DNA of 64,000 bases from Lineus longissimus (GCF_910592395.1 NC_088313.1:11510937-11574936), one strand, 5' to 3'; positions 12,276 to 24,289 are shown, counted from the stretch's first letter. Translations and numbers: made by a program. Notes: generated from the letters alone by a model not told the origin.

Positions 12276-12921
12276 ATGCAGCGGTCAATTACAACTCTGA
12301 CCCCCCCCCCCCCCCCCCCCCATCAGACATTTGACATCTATTCGACACCTGGGAAAACAGTGGTCGTCCAGGAATCGACAGATTCTCACCCAGAGCACAA
12401 GATCCTTCCTCCAGGGATTCACTGCTTCTTCTTTTTTGGAGCTTCAGAGCATCACCTGTTTTTCGCTTGCCAGAACAGTGAACGTCCGGAATACCACACA
12501 AATTCACATTGTTGGATAACGATGCTGCTATAGGCCTAAGAGCAGTCCACTGTGTCTGTATAAAAGCAACCGTAAACTCACCTCTCGCCACGATCCTTGA
12601 AGTGCGCTGCCATGATGATGCTCAAATGAAATCGAGGCTGGAAAAACGTTCATGGGTGATGACTGACCGCGGTCGCCAGACATGCGACGGTCTTTCGGCA
12701 TGTTCGGCGGTCCCGTACGCAGGAATTCACAAAAGATCATCTTTGTTATTTTCAGACATTCGACGAATTTTGACGCTGATTTGTATTCAGTTCGTCGGGA
12801 ATTCAACGCTAGGGATTTTTTGGAAACCTCAGGATGCGAAGCAGATGTGGCGTCGCATCAGTGTCGACCCCTGCAGTGGGGCGGGGGGGGGGGGGTTCAG
12901 AGTTGTAATTGACCGTTGCAT
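12276..12921. mobile_element. Short DNA transposon with poly-C/poly-G subterminal tracts
   Basis: The ends are inverted: ATGCAGCGGTCAATTACAAC at the left and its near-complement GTTGTAATTGACCGTTGCAT at the right. Both are flanked by TA (12274-12275 and 12922-12923). A 20-base C run follows the left repeat (12301-12320), and a G run of about 13 (12880-12893) precedes the right repeat, so the homopolymers belong to the terminal inverted repeat. No transposase is visible. A TA duplication fits Tc1/mariner, but other superfamilies are possible. Confidence 0.7.
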
Positions 12922-12924
12922 TAA

Positions 12925-13175
12925 AGCCGGTTAATTGGTGACACACCAGCATTCCTGGTAGAGTTGGGCGCAATATCTTCCTCTATCCAACCCAAAATTA
13001 TCAAAACGTTTTCCTTGGAGAAGCGATATCACTTGTGGAATTCACTATCTTTAAATTCCTCCATCGGATTGCTGCTATCTCGAATCAACCGTTCTTGCCA
13101 TTCAAAATGGTCGACTTGTTCAAGAGCGTCAATCCAGTCTATCTTTTCAGTTCAGTCACTTCTTCAAAAAAGAAG
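12925..13175 (-). pseudogene. Harbinger transposase N-terminal fragment (minus strand)
   Basis: The minus strand reads HFEWQERLIRDSSNPMEEF, then KDSEFHK, a stop, YRFSKENVLIIL and IAPNSTRNAGVSPI. This is the characteristic N-terminus of HARBI1-type transposases (NPMEEF.D.EF...YRFSK, then RN..LSP). It is cut off by the TA-flanked element ending at 12921. It points in the opposite direction to the C-terminal remnant at 11540-12212. The two therefore come from different copies, or an inversion separated them. Confidence 0.7.
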
Positions 13176-13421
13176 TGGTCCAGGGACCATGTGCTCACCT
13201 GTGTCAAAGGGAAGGCTCTTATGTGTCTCACAGCTGAGAGACACTCCCGTCGAGTGTTAGCCTTCTCGGCACCTTTGTCAATTCCTGTGACCTGTAGGCC
13301 CAATGTGTCATCGTCAACATTCTATCTAGCACCCAAAGCTCTCTCAGTAGTTGGCGAGTCCAAGTCAAGATCCACAACTCCTGTTGCACGGACACTTCCC
13401 GGCAATGCTTTCATCACTTAA

Positions 13422-14855
13422 AGGCCATATATCTAGGTTTGAAACATGCTTGATACTCATGAAATATGTTGAGGGTTAAAAAAACAAGATCCCAGACATT
13501 AAAAAATTCTAATAATAAAGTCATTATTTAGTTATTTCAATTTTCAATTTTAAACTATTTGAATTTCCCATCACACACAACTTTAGATTAGTTCCACATG
13601 TGGCCGCTGGGGATTTGTTGATGATGTAGATCAGGCTATTCAGAACAAAGCAAGATGGCTTCCGCATACAGTTCAGAGAGTGAGAGCAGTGAATTTGAGG
13701 ATATTTTGGTCGATACAGAAGGATATTTAAACGTTGAGCCGTACATGTTCGAGCCATTAATATCACTAGATCATAATGAGAGTGATCATTCGGACAAAAG
13801 TGATGAGGAAGTGGAGGATGAACGCCCTGAACGTGCAGGCAACAGAAAATGGCAAGTTTTGTTTACATTCTTTATGCACACAGCACTACATGCATCCACT
13901 ACTACTATACACAATTGGACTTTATCTGATGCTCTGGCACTTCTTGGATGGCTTTGTATTGGTTCAATGGTTGTATGTATTTGAACAGTTTCTGAAGGAC
14001 ATTTGCCATCTGCCATGTCATGGACTCGGCCTCATCATCACTGAGACTGAGGGAAGCCAAGGAGGGCAACTGGCAACTGGTCTAGTGTTAATCATCATTT
14101 TTTGTAAATATGTAAACGTTTATTACTTCAGGTGTGACTGTGGAAACTGCACAGCTCAAATCACTGGAACAGAGTCGATGTGCTGCAGTGACTATTCCCT
14201 AGTTCTGGCCAAGAAGGAAAGTTATGAGCCAGATGGAGTTGTATAAATTGATGTATTTGATGCAATTTTCTGTAAAAAGGATCGAATTTGAAAAATTAAT
14301 TAAGTTCTATGAATTTGCCTAAAATGTCTAGAAAACCTAATTGGACCATATTTGTGGGGTCTATGTTTTTTTTGGCATTGATTTGGTTTCCCCACTTAAC
14401 GAATTAGCTCAAAAAACACTTTCTAGATGTGAGATTTGACTTCTAAAATAAATATAACCGGTTTTCCCAAAAAAATTAAATATTTAATTAAAATATTTTT
14501 TGGAATACAAGAAACTCATTTATCATGGGCAAAATTATGCTTTCATACTTGAACATTGAAAATGTCAATGAAAAACAGACTTCATATGTCAATTTTAAGA
14601 GCATTAATTTATACGTGTCCTCCCAAGTAGGGCAATAGCCTGATCTACATCACAACTTTGGTGAACCCGCCGCCTGGCTCTAACAAGCCAGTTGCTAGCC
14701 TGATTAGGTGATCTAGTTGTCAAACACCTGAAAGGCTATATCTTCAAAATGGATGGAGCAAATTGCATGGGGTTTTCTGTATTATATAAATTGTTAGGTG
14801 CACTTTTGAAATCGTCTTACAGCAGGAAATGGCAAAATACCTGGAGTTATGGCCT
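13422..14855. mobile_element. TTAA-flanked (Kolobok/THAP-type) element, copy A
   Basis: Inverted ends AGGCCATATATCTAGG and CCTGGAGTTATGGCCT are flanked by TTAA on both sides (13418-13421 and 14856-14859). It sits inside the BEL/Pao RT gene. The left 260 bp and right 230 bp match, in inverse order, the ends of copy B at 25327-26714. It carries the P2X7-C-terminal-like gene near its left end. The THAP gene present in copy B is missing here, so both copies are internally deleted forms of a longer element. TTAA duplication together with a THAP gene points to the Kolobok superfamily. piggyBac also uses TTAA but has no THAP domain. Confidence 0.85.
13655..14246 (+). CDS. P2X7 C-terminal-domain-like protein, truncated, two exons
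   Basis: Exon 1 is 13655-13851 and starts MASAYSSESESSEFED. It has an acidic serine-rich leader and the motif NVEPYMFEP, and ends at GNRKW. The donor is GC (GCAAGT at 13852), with acceptor CAG at 14129-14131. Exon 2 (14132-14246) then continues in frame with CDCGNC and ESMCCS. This is the cysteine pattern that opens the P2X purinoceptor 7 intracellular (ballast) domain family, which also occurs in many stand-alone invertebrate and fish proteins. The predicted protein is 103 residues, so only the first zinc-binding part of the domain remains. It lies wholly inside a TTAA-flanked transposon and should be read as cargo, not as a host receptor. Its role in the element is unknown. The same start codon region occurs on the minus strand in copy B. 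Confidence 0.65.
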
Positions 14856-16119
14856 TTAAGGCGAATTGGAGACAAATTTTACCAACTCCATCCTTCCTGC
14901 AGCTACCAGAGCAATTAAGCTCAATGATAGCACAATTGCAACCGCGACTGTAGCCAATGAACACAGCAAGTCATCTGCATAGAACCTCCGGTGAACAGCT
15001 TCAGCAACTCTACTGTCATACTTGGCACCGTGATCACTTGCACACTGTCTCAATCCAAAGGTACACGCACTCGGGCTATCTGCCGCGCCAAAAAATATGC
15101 CGTGTCATCTGGCAAATAATAGGCTTGACCTCAAGCCCATCTAGCCAACACAGAAATCCCAAAGCTTGGCAATCTTCTTCAGGAACCTTGAACTGCGAAA
15201 ACATGGCCTTGATGTCTGCCATAACGGCTATTGAATGCTCTCTAAACCTAAAGAGCACCCCGAGTAGACCATCATTGAGGTCTGGCCCCTGTATCATCTC
15301 TCGATTCAAGGAAGTGCCTTGATACTCTGCGGCTGCATCGAAGACTACTGGCACTCGACCAGGTTTGTTGATATTTTGCACTCCATGGTGCGGCAAATAC
15401 CAGGTTTTGTCATGGGTTGCTGCTTCTTCTTCTGCGGTGAGAACTCTCGCGTAACCTTCCATAAAATTGACGTCCATCGATTCCCTGTACATTGCTGCAT
15501 ACTCAGGATCCCTGTCAAACCGCTTCTTTAGGCTAGTTAATCTTTTCTCTGCCAACATTCGGTTGTTCGGGAGTACTGGGTGGCTGCTCTTCCACAAGAG
15601 ACCAATCTCAAAATGACCATCATCAGTCTGACGTGTACCACTTTCAAGCATGGCTAATGAACGACGATCTTCAACTGGCATCATCTTTATTCCCGTATTT
15701 TCGAATCCATGCTTCTCGACTCCCCATAACTTCTCTACGCCCTTTCTGAGGTCAACATCTTGAGCTCCACCCTGTACTCCCAACTCCTTTGCCTGACTCA
15801 TCCCGACATAACTGACGTTCATGCCTGGCGATGCCAGCTCATTGGTGGGTCCTGCAACACACCATCCCAATGGTGTCCTCACCGCATAAGGTTGGTTATG
15901 AGGTTCTTCACCATAGCAACTTTCCAGCACTGCATGTGCTGTAGGTACGTTCTCTCCGATAAGGACTGAGACCGAGTCAAAATCAACCGTCATCGAAAAT
16001 TCAATCTCACGCAGGTGATCCCATGCACTCAGATCGACAGAATCTGGATGATACTGTATAGTGCTGCCTTCATCACTATATTTAGAGACGATTTGAAGCA
16101 AAATCATTCCATTCTTCAT

Positions 16120-17299
16120 ATGTAACTATGCATGTTCTGTTGCATGTTTACCCCACATAGGCCTCGTGCACTAGCGGCTGTGCTTCCCATTGATACATAT
16201 TATTGGAAAATACCTGTAAATATTGCATAACTGCGAGGATTCACCTGCTCAAAGAGGCCTGAATTGTAGCCAAGTGGCTATCTATAGAATGTAAGTCAGA
16301 AAGTAAAAAAGGATCAATCTTGAAACATTTGTTTAAAAACAAGTATTTAAAAACCTAGAATCAGATCAAGGACCAAAATAAAACTCATATTTTATATGTA
16401 TAATTATTATGACGGTTTTCTAAATCGTATAATAGGATAGGTGATATGTTATGAAACAATACTGAACTATTTTTAACAATGAGGCAATCCGAAAATGAGC
16501 TAATCAGCTAAAATAGTAATGACCGAATACTATGAAGAAATAGGTTAAAAATAGGTATGAAGCAATGGTTTTAACAGGTATAAAAAGGGCAAGATATCAA
16601 CGCTCTAGGAGTCCATCTCCAAAAATCCACTTCGAGGGGTTCACCTCCAAAAGTTCACCTCCGAACCTCTCACCGATTTTATCCGATTTTACCCGATTTT
16701 ATGCCGAAATTAGTCACCTTCAAAAAGCTTCAACTTGAGCCAATTTGTCTAAATTGATAACAAAACTCGAAAGCTTCCCACTGTGAAATATTTTGGCAAC
16801 CAATTATTCTATCAGTTTGGTATTAGCAAGTTTATCAGACTACCTTTAACCCTGTTTTGAAAGCACAAGCCAAGGTTAGGCCCTTCATTACCAGACACCT
16901 AATATTGTTAACTTCCCTGATTAAAATTATAAAACACATCTGAATCTTATCTCGGTGATATTGAGTGCTCGCTAACATTGCTGTGTTTCAAAATTGACTC
17001 CTGGCAGATAGGTACGATCCTTGAAGGTACTCTCTCCCTGCCACTAATAAAGAGCCAGTACTCTCCATTTGAAGCTCTAGTCTACCCCAATGTTACACAA
17101 GCTAAGCAAGCTATAATCATCAAAGTACCTGATTTCTTGGACTCAATTAATATTCTGCACGTTAACTAACATCAAAACATAACAGTATACCTCACGGAAG
17201 CGTGTTGGCCGATTGCCAGTGATATATAGATCATATATGAATCACACGCACTCATATAAGCTGCCATATCAGCAAAATATCTTATCTTATCATAACATA
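16120..17299. other. Non-coding sequence interrupting BEL/Pao pol
   Basis: Between the protease part and the RT part of the Pao pol gene there are about 1.2 kb with no pol similarity, AT-rich and without ORFs of interest. It is probably an inserted element or replaced sequence. I could not define its ends. A short stem-loop lies at its right edge (17300-17365). Confidence 0.45.
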
Positions 17300-17365
17300 A
17301 CATAGACAACGTAACACCCCGTATTAACACCCCGTAACACCCCGTACAATACGTGTTGTCTATGT
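17300..17365. repeat. Inverted repeat with AACACCCCGT triplicate loop
   Basis: The arm ACATAGACAAC (17300-17310) is perfectly complemented by GTTGTCTATGT (17355-17365). Three copies of AACACCCCGT lie between them. It sits at the point where Pao protease coding sequence stops. Confidence 0.6.
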
Positions 17366-17929
17366 GCAGGTCTGCAACGATGTAGGCCTTATTTACAGGT
17401 ATTACTGACTGGTCAGCTCCAACTGGCTGCAGGCTACAACTACAGACCGAGACATCCTGACGTTGTCCTCGAGCTAGAACAGTGTTAACCATGATCGTCT
17501 CCTCCCTCCTGGCAATCTTCAGAGCATCCGCTAACTCCCTCGTAATCAGCGTTGTGCTAGACCCAATGTCTAGCAGACCACGTGTTGTGAAAGATCTTCC
17601 GTTCTCCGCAATTACACGGACAGGCACAACCTTCACCAACACTGCATCTTTTCCCGGCTTTGATGCTGCCACCGACCCAACCGTTTGACTGTGGGTCTTG
17701 GTTTGACCTGAACGATCCTGCCTACTGGTTGGCCGAGCTGCTCCATCAGCTCCCTGTGTTCGGTGTCCGATGGATTCCTCTTGGCCCTGACCTGATGCGC
17801 CACGACCTGGCACATGGAGGAGTGAATGGTGATTACCACCACAACTTTTACACGGCCTTTTCTTTCTGCAGTCTTTAATCTCATGCCTGCCAAGGCAGCC
17901 ATAGCACAGCATATTGTTCCTGGCAAATC

Positions 17930-19932
17930 TACTCCTGACTGCGGGTTCCTCCTTCTCGATTTTCTGACAATGGATAATCAGATGTTTCGGCTTGCAAAAT
18001 TTGCACTGCGGCTTCCCGCCCCCTGGTTTTCGCCCTTCTGCATTTCTTCACTCGCCGCATGAGTGGAGAGGGTGGTAACCTTTACCTTTGGTGGGAATGC
18101 TGCCATTGTCCTGTTTTTCCACGCCGCAGCTGATGGTTGCGCTGCCACTACCACTGACTTGACTTCAAAGACCACATGGTTCATCATCTTAGCTTGATTC
18201 TTCACATACTCAACCAAATCCTTCAATCGCGGAAACTTATCCTCCTCTTCCATACTTGACACCATCTTCGCCCATCTCGCCTGGACTGCCGGCGGCAATC
18301 GCTCAAATATGGCCTTCAAGGTGGTTTGAGTGTCCGCCTCTCTTAGTAGGTCGATGTCTGACAGAGTCTCGTAGACAGCGTTCAGGTGGTCGGAATACTC
18401 AAGCAATCCCTTTGGATCATGGGGGCCGATCCTCTTTCCAAACGTGATTTTCTCCAAGCATGACTTAACGATCTGGTAGGGCCGACCGTACCTGTCCTTA
18501 AGTACACCCAAGGCTTTGGCGTAGCCCTCCCTTGTACCATCAAGGTGCATGATTGCTAGTGCGCATTACCAGTTGTCAACATCAGCAGCTGGGAAAGCTT
18601 AAAGCTATCGGTAAAGGGTTTGCATCCAACCCGCAGGTCAAACGATCGACGAAATTTCGTATACTCGGCCGAAGTTCCATCAAACGACATAGGTGGCGGT
18701 GTAGGCAACTCTGTTTGGACCGCTAATTTCTCCAGCACCGATGCTAAACTTAGCTCATTAGACATAGCCTGGTCTCTCCCCCATCAGGCACGATGTGGGG
18801 CTCTTGAATCATCCCTCCATGGCGTGTTGCACTTAGGTCTGCAGCTGGATGTGCCACCGTCTGGGGCCTTTGGCTCATAGCCCCTGCCATCTCGTGGATT
18901 TGGCTCAAACTAGGCTCATGGGGCATTTGGCGCACCCCATAGCCTCCTCTAAATCCGCTGGCCTTGGTTTCTCCTCTCAATTGTTGAATACCATTGCAGT
19001 ATTCTTGACCACAATCACCAATGTACTCGGACTGGTTAGGGATACTGCATTTTGGGTTTGGTTCCCTCACATGTATTGGGCGACTAGTCAACTGGCTATC
19101 ACCATAGGCATCCTCCTGCAAACGTCCAACATCACCATCCATGTGAGTGCTAACACGAACCTATGGCGCCACCTTCACCGTTCCGAATGACTGACTGGTA
19201 GGCCTACCTAACTCAGGTAAACTGGTCCCTGTCCTAGGTGTCGATGACATAGCAGCTCCAATATGGCGACTAAACGTCCCTGCTCCCGCAGCATGAAAAT
19301 TTATACCATCAGACTTAAAGCCAATCGCAGGATCTGGCCTTCGCGACAAGCGTTGAGCACTCCCATGGCCACTGGGACCTGTTTCCCTAATGCTATTATA
19401 GACGTCTTTCGGTACTGTTTGCGCAATTCCAAAACAGCTATCCTGGTGCACACTAATCTCATTCTCCAATCTTTTGCATTCCTCCTTTAATGCATTAATT
19501 TCCCTTTCAAACCTATCATCTGCCTGAGAAGCCCGAGATCCAACTGTAAAATCACCACCCTGTGTCCCCTTCAAGACTGGACTCATTGGGTTCCTGTGTT
19601 GTAACAGTGGCGCCACCCGACGCTTCTGCCTTGCCCTATCTTGCTTTGACATCAAATACCGGATCTGCACCTGTGCTGCCTCCAATGTGAACTTCATCTC
19701 TCGGCCGATCTCATAAAACCTGTTCCATGCCACTCCAGCTTCGTCCGGAATTGCCACAACATCAAATCTTTCGAGTTGATCCCTGTACCTAGTGGCAGAC
19801 GAATATATTTAATTTTCCTCTATTTCCTCAACTGACATGACCAAAAGCCCTTTATCTAGACATGCTAACTTTCGTCTGACAATTCCCGAGTACTGGCCCA
19901 AAGATCGCCTATAGTATTGCAGGTCTGCCATT
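17930..19932 (-). pseudogene. BEL/Pao retrotransposon gag
   Basis: On the minus strand the reading starts with ATG at 19932 (MADLQYYRRSLGQYSG). After a stop near 19806 it passes into a frame containing RYRDQLERFD, then a coiled-coil-like stretch (FEREINALKEECKRLENEI, about 19470-19530), and a low-complexity region. From about 18765 it reads PPPMSFDGTSAEYTKFRRSF, followed by GYAKALGVLKDRYGRPYQIV, the DUF1759 signature of Pao gag proteins. A zinc knuckle CKFCKPKHLIIHC lies at about 17970-18010 in a shifted frame. There are at least three frame breaks. Gag would form the particle core that packages element RNA. The copy is dead. No paired LTRs were located; the 5' LTR would be expected above 19932. 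Confidence 0.8.
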
Positions 19933-22149
19933 CTCAAACGTGCGTACTGTAGCCCGAACTTGCTACTGAGACTGCTGTCCTGGGGAAGAGGTTGATCAAA
20001 AAGTTGGCGATGAGTGGACTACTGTCTAACTCTTGTGGACGAGCCTGCATGCAATGGATTCATCATTGGAGTGCCGGAGAAGCATAAGATGTTCGGTACT
20101 TTCCTCAAACAAAGACCACGATAATTTACGGACTTACGAGTCACCCATGTGGATGGACGCATGGGATTTGGAATCCAAATCAACTCAGAATTCTTGATAC
20201 ACTCTCGAGACGACTGGAAACAAACACAGCATTGAAAAAAATGAATTTATTCTCGGCTCTGACAATCGCTCTCCGTGACTCGCTAAAGTGTCCAACGTCC
20301 AACAGAGGCCACCACTGAGTCACGACAGATTTAAAGGCGGGATGGAACGAACAGACAAGATAGTATTATTACTCACTTCACAGACCGTAGTTTGTTCGTT
20401 GTTCGCTATATGGTGCAGAAATTCGATCATTCATGGAACTCTAGCCAATTTGCTCGCACAATCGGTGTTTGGATTATGATTATGATTTTGCTTGTGAAAC
20501 GCTGCTAAATACAAATAATTTTTCTAGTTATGTTGGTATTTTATATCGGGGGTGGTTCAAAAATTGTATATGTTTATTGCAATCTAATTCTTACTTTTGA
20601 GGATAATTTCTGTATATATTTCTGATAATACACTCTCTGCCTATTACACGGAAAACCCGAGTTCGTTCCCGCTTTGGGTCATTTTTATCCTTTCATGCGA
20701 AGGAATATTCTAAGTTTTCGGGGCACTCACCGAAGGTTTGTCCTTTAACCCTTTCACCGCCGTAGTCATAATATTCCGGTAACACGACAGGGCACCTTAG
20801 TCGGAATCAACTTTAGTTCACTCCCCTATTTAGGCTATGAGAGGGCTCTCCTGTTGCTACACCTAAAACACATTTCCTGAAAATTTCATGACATTTGGGT
20901 TAAGGAAGGGAGTTGCTCTGTTGAGTTGTCCTTTGGACTTCATGATCACACGGGTATACGGCCCTCACTAGTACCTAAGTATCAGCGATCTGTGGCCTAA
21001 CCAATCCCATCGTGAACATGTCGCCGATAGGCTTGTCTAAGTTAAACTAAGAATCTTACAAGAATCTTGTCACCAGTGTACATGCACTTGTACGCTAACG
21101 TGATGAAAAGGAATACCGATAAAGGTCATATAAGGGTCTTATCTGTATTTTCGATTTGGGAAGTGATACCTTTACAATGACAAGCCATCTCAGTAAAGCC
21201 GCTGTGCTCATATCTGATTAGCAGTCATATATAGTCGAAACCTAAGCGATTGTGCTTCAGCGCCATGTCTCGCGTTACTTTTCTGACAAGTATACTTGAT
21301 CAATCTATTTTTCTTGTGATAAAAGTCTAACTGCTTAACGGGCGTATTAAAATATCCTTCGGAAACTGTGTCGGGCTTTATTTTATCATATATGGTTATG
21401 GTATATGGTTTGGGACCCTGACCGTCAATGCCTCTGAAATTAAAAGTGCGTGATATAATATTTTGTTTCACGGACATTCAATCCGAGGGCTTTTCAAACA
21501 TCACACTGACTTCGAATTTCTTGTAAAGCGAATTTTTTACGAGTAATACGCACAACGATCTTCCTGTACCTCAGTCGGTGTCAAAGCACTTGATGTGGTG
21601 TCCGATCAAAGAAAAAAATATGTTATTCGTAAGCGATATAATTTTGTTTGTCGTATTCGCAGTTAGCTAGGAAATTGAAGGGGTGATCGAAGAGTGACTT
21701 CATACGCTGAAACCCTTGTTGACTGCCTGAACAACCGCAAAAGGTGATCAAAAGGGCAATGTCTCTCCTAAGGGATTTGGCTATTAAGAAAGATACTTGG
21801 TCATTTTTTCTTTCAATCAACATCATTGTATCTCTACTGTACCGTCTGTACTGCTGCCCTCTAGGCCTTTTAATTAATTAATTAATTTTAATTTTAATTT
21901 GATCACCAAGATTCTGGTGACAGACCTTTTGATTTAGTGGTGAACTCTGTGTCAAAACGACGTACAGCTTGTCGTGTTTGAGATAGGCAATGCTCGGCAC
22001 CGACGGCTGCATGTGGATCGTATTTTATACTCGACATGCAGAACATTGAACGGGGCTATTTTGAACCATTTACAAACAAACTTAGAACGACGAGTAATAT
22101 GTTTGCATAGACTGGATAGCAATATTAAAACAAGCAGTCTTTAAAAAAG
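19933..22149. other. Upstream flank of BEL/Pao; no gene recognised
   Basis: This may include Pao leader or LTR sequence, but I cannot pair it with a 3' copy. An 89-codon minus frame (21208-21477) begins MSVKQNIISRTFNFRGIDG and is unrecognised. A TTAA-rich run lies at about 21869-21900. Confidence 0.35.
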
Positions 22150-23384
22150 ACTGAAGGGGTGGTTCGAATTGTGGGCAGGGCAGGGACTGAGGTTTTTGCG
22201 CATATGATGGGGGCATATGATCATGGCCTGCACTAATGGCAGGGCGAGCGTTCGTCTTATTCATTTATGGATGGGATCCCGGTTGTCCGCATCACGATAT
22301 TGTGCTACTAATCCCAGTCTCTGCATACTCCTATTTATTGCCTGACCGAAGAGAAATCGACATCCTTTTAGTTGGGCCCCCGGCAATTTCCCACGATATG
22401 CTTGAAGAGCGCTGATTTCGAAATATACGACACTATGGTATTCGGGTCGATTGCTGCATTTGCGTTCACGTCACGAATTTTGTTGCTTATGAGACGGATG
22501 ATGCGTTCATATGCGACTTGGCGTTTGTCTGGAAGTAATTCATATAAAAGCGGGAAGATCTGTCCGTATATTTTCGCATGCACTGTGTACAGTTGGGTGA
22601 AAATGTTTGGTAGCTATAAAGAATGTTCCATCCGTGAACACAGTGTCAGCTATGGCGACTTTCATGAGGCTTTCCACACTCCCAAATATGATGAGCTTCT
22701 TAATATCCCCGTCGTTCGCAACTAAAAACTCCACCATCAGTCGTTTGCCGCCACTCTCCCTCCAATGTGACATTTTCCCGTGAGGCAGGTAGCAAGGGCA
22801 TTTGCTTCCTTCTATGCGAATAAGCCGCTGTGTGACATCCGATAAAGTTGGGAAGATACACCGAGACATCGTCTGTTAGAATTCCTTGTTCTGCTGGGTT
22901 TACGACTTCTTCTTGATAACTCCGGGGTATAGGAACAACTTCTTCTGACGCCCGTCGTTTAATCCCACGCACGATCTTTTCTGCTGTTAGTTTGGCTGGG
23001 TTTGATAGGTGGTTGTGCTCTCCTACTTTAGTGACGCTGAAAAGAAAATCGAAAACCCATCAACTTGTGGCAAATTTAGCATTCAACTTATATTTTGTCA
23101 CATAATTAAGTTGATTACATAAAGCAATTTAGAGCAAAAAAACTTTTATTTGATTACTGAGTATGCTGAGTATTTCTAATCAAATTGGGTCATGTGTATT
23201 TGATTGAACCATAATCTTACCTATTTACTCCATCAGTAACTGCATTAGCACTACACGTCTCTACGGTACATTTCAAGTGTCTTTTGCAATCCCTTCCTTT
23301 TCTGTTCAATCGAAATTTAGATTGTATGTAGATCAGACTCTCCCCTCCTCTTTTGGTCGGAAATCGAACTTCATCTGCCATCAT
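22150..23384 (-). pseudogene. FLYWCH-MULE transposase with one intron
   Basis: The minus-strand exon 1 (23384 to 23221) begins MMADEVRFPTKRGGESLIY and includes CKRHLKCTVETCSANA, a FLYWCH-type zinc finger. A donor GTAAG follows, then a 184-bp intron with acceptor TTTTCAG, and exon 2 starts at 23036 with VTKVGEHNHLSN, which supplies the finger's histidines. The MULE DDE nuclease follows: IADTVFTDGTFFIATKHF (first Asp in TDGTF), then in a shifted frame KIYGQIFPLLYELLPDKRQ, and in a third frame LKGCRFLFGQAINRSMQRLG and later IRRTLALPLV. Several single-base frameshifts (near 22860, 22570 and 22400) make it non-functional. Mutator-like transposases make 8-11 bp duplications. Elements with 9-bp duplications occur at 38281, 46812 and 37490 in this window. 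Confidence 0.8.
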
Positions 23385-23499
23385 GCACGGTTGTTGTGAG
23401 TGTGAAAAGCCAATGCATGACCTCTTTATTTATATGGAATGAAATCATCGAGAAAATTTCCTTTTTTTAACATGAAGCCATCACACCGATGAATCAAGG

Positions 23500-23860
23500 A
23501 CCTGCATCTTACTAATTAAATTGTAATTAAATTACGATTTAAATTAGTTATATATTACCAATTAATTACTAAGATAAATATTGCTAAGATTTAAATTACA
23601 AGAATCTGATAAGAAAAATCTAAGTAATTTTTTTCTTAGTAAGAAATTATAAGAAATGAATTACTAATTAACATCTTACAAGATCTTACAAAGATTATTA
23701 TTGGTAAGAAATTAATTGGTAAGAAATTAGCAATAATATAATTTATAATAATTTACTTAACAAGAAATTGGTAGTTTCTATCTTACTAATTTTTTCATTA
23801 AGAAAAATCTTGGTATTAAATTAGTAAGACAAATATTATATAAATATGTAGTGTACATTA
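23500..23860. repeat. AT-rich low-complexity block
   Basis: About 350 bp are made almost entirely of A and T with recurring AAGAAATTA, TTACTAATTA and TCTTACTAAT words on both strands. It looks like slipped or simple sequence between the MULE gene and the HNH module. Confidence 0.6.
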
Positions 23861-23924
23861 TAGCATGACATTCTTTAATTATAAATTATAATAATAATAA
23901 TAAAATAATAAATGTAATTTGTAT

Positions 23925-24250
23925 CGCGCCTTTCCGCGGTTAAACCACGCTCAAAGCGCCCCTCTCCACTTGTCGAAAAGTAGCGTTTTTAACTGACTCT
24001 TGAACTGTTCAATGCTTGTCTCTGCCCTGAGGGCTGGTGGCAGTTTATTCCATAGGCACGGCCCACAGCTGGAAAAACGGCGCTCACCGTACCTAGGTTT
24101 TGTCCTTCTTGCTTCTAGCAGATTAAACCCAGAGGATGCTCTGGTGATCCTTCTTTGGGGGCTCGCAGTTAAAAGTTATTTTAGGTACACAGGACCTAGT
24201 CCATTAACCGACTTAAAGGCTCTATTATCTAAATGTGTGTGTATATTGAT
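23925..24250. repeat. Possible dispersed repeat upstream of HNH pseudogene
   Basis: The GC content is higher than in the flanks. Its plus-strand text (CATAGGCACGGCCCACAG and the following bases) resembles 3' portions of widespread non-LTR repeats in marine invertebrates, with a 108-codon frame that is probably fortuitous. No second copy is present in this window, so the assignment is weak. Confidence 0.25.
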
Positions 24251-24289
24251 ATACTGTAGGAGTACGGAAATATACTTGTATTTAACTTC

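Larger units (their letters stand above)
13178..17912 (-). pseudogene. BEL/Pao retrotransposon pol region (protease, reverse transcriptase)
   Basis: Read on the minus strand from 17912 downward, zinc knuckles CYGCLGRHEIKDC and CKSCGGNHHSLLH come first (another, CKFCKPKHLIIHC, precedes them). Next is an aspartic protease with LLDIGSSTTLI, where the usual DTGS is DIGS. After a break come LIGENVPTAHAV and TPLGWCVAGP, typical of the Pao protease-RT linker, and then the RT: GPDLNDGLLGVLFRFR, VAVMADI-like, and YADD at about 14970-14981. A frameshift near 15090 separates the last two. Sequence resembling the RT-RNase H connection continues below 13417, on the far side of the inserted element at 13422-14855. 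The region between about 16120 and 17300 does not code for pol. There are several stops and frameshifts, so the copy is inactive. Confidence 0.85.

Noticed and set aside
13655-14246. A host P2X7 receptor gene
   Set aside because: There is no channel or transmembrane part. The gene lies within TTAA-flanked terminal repeats and recurs in copy B.
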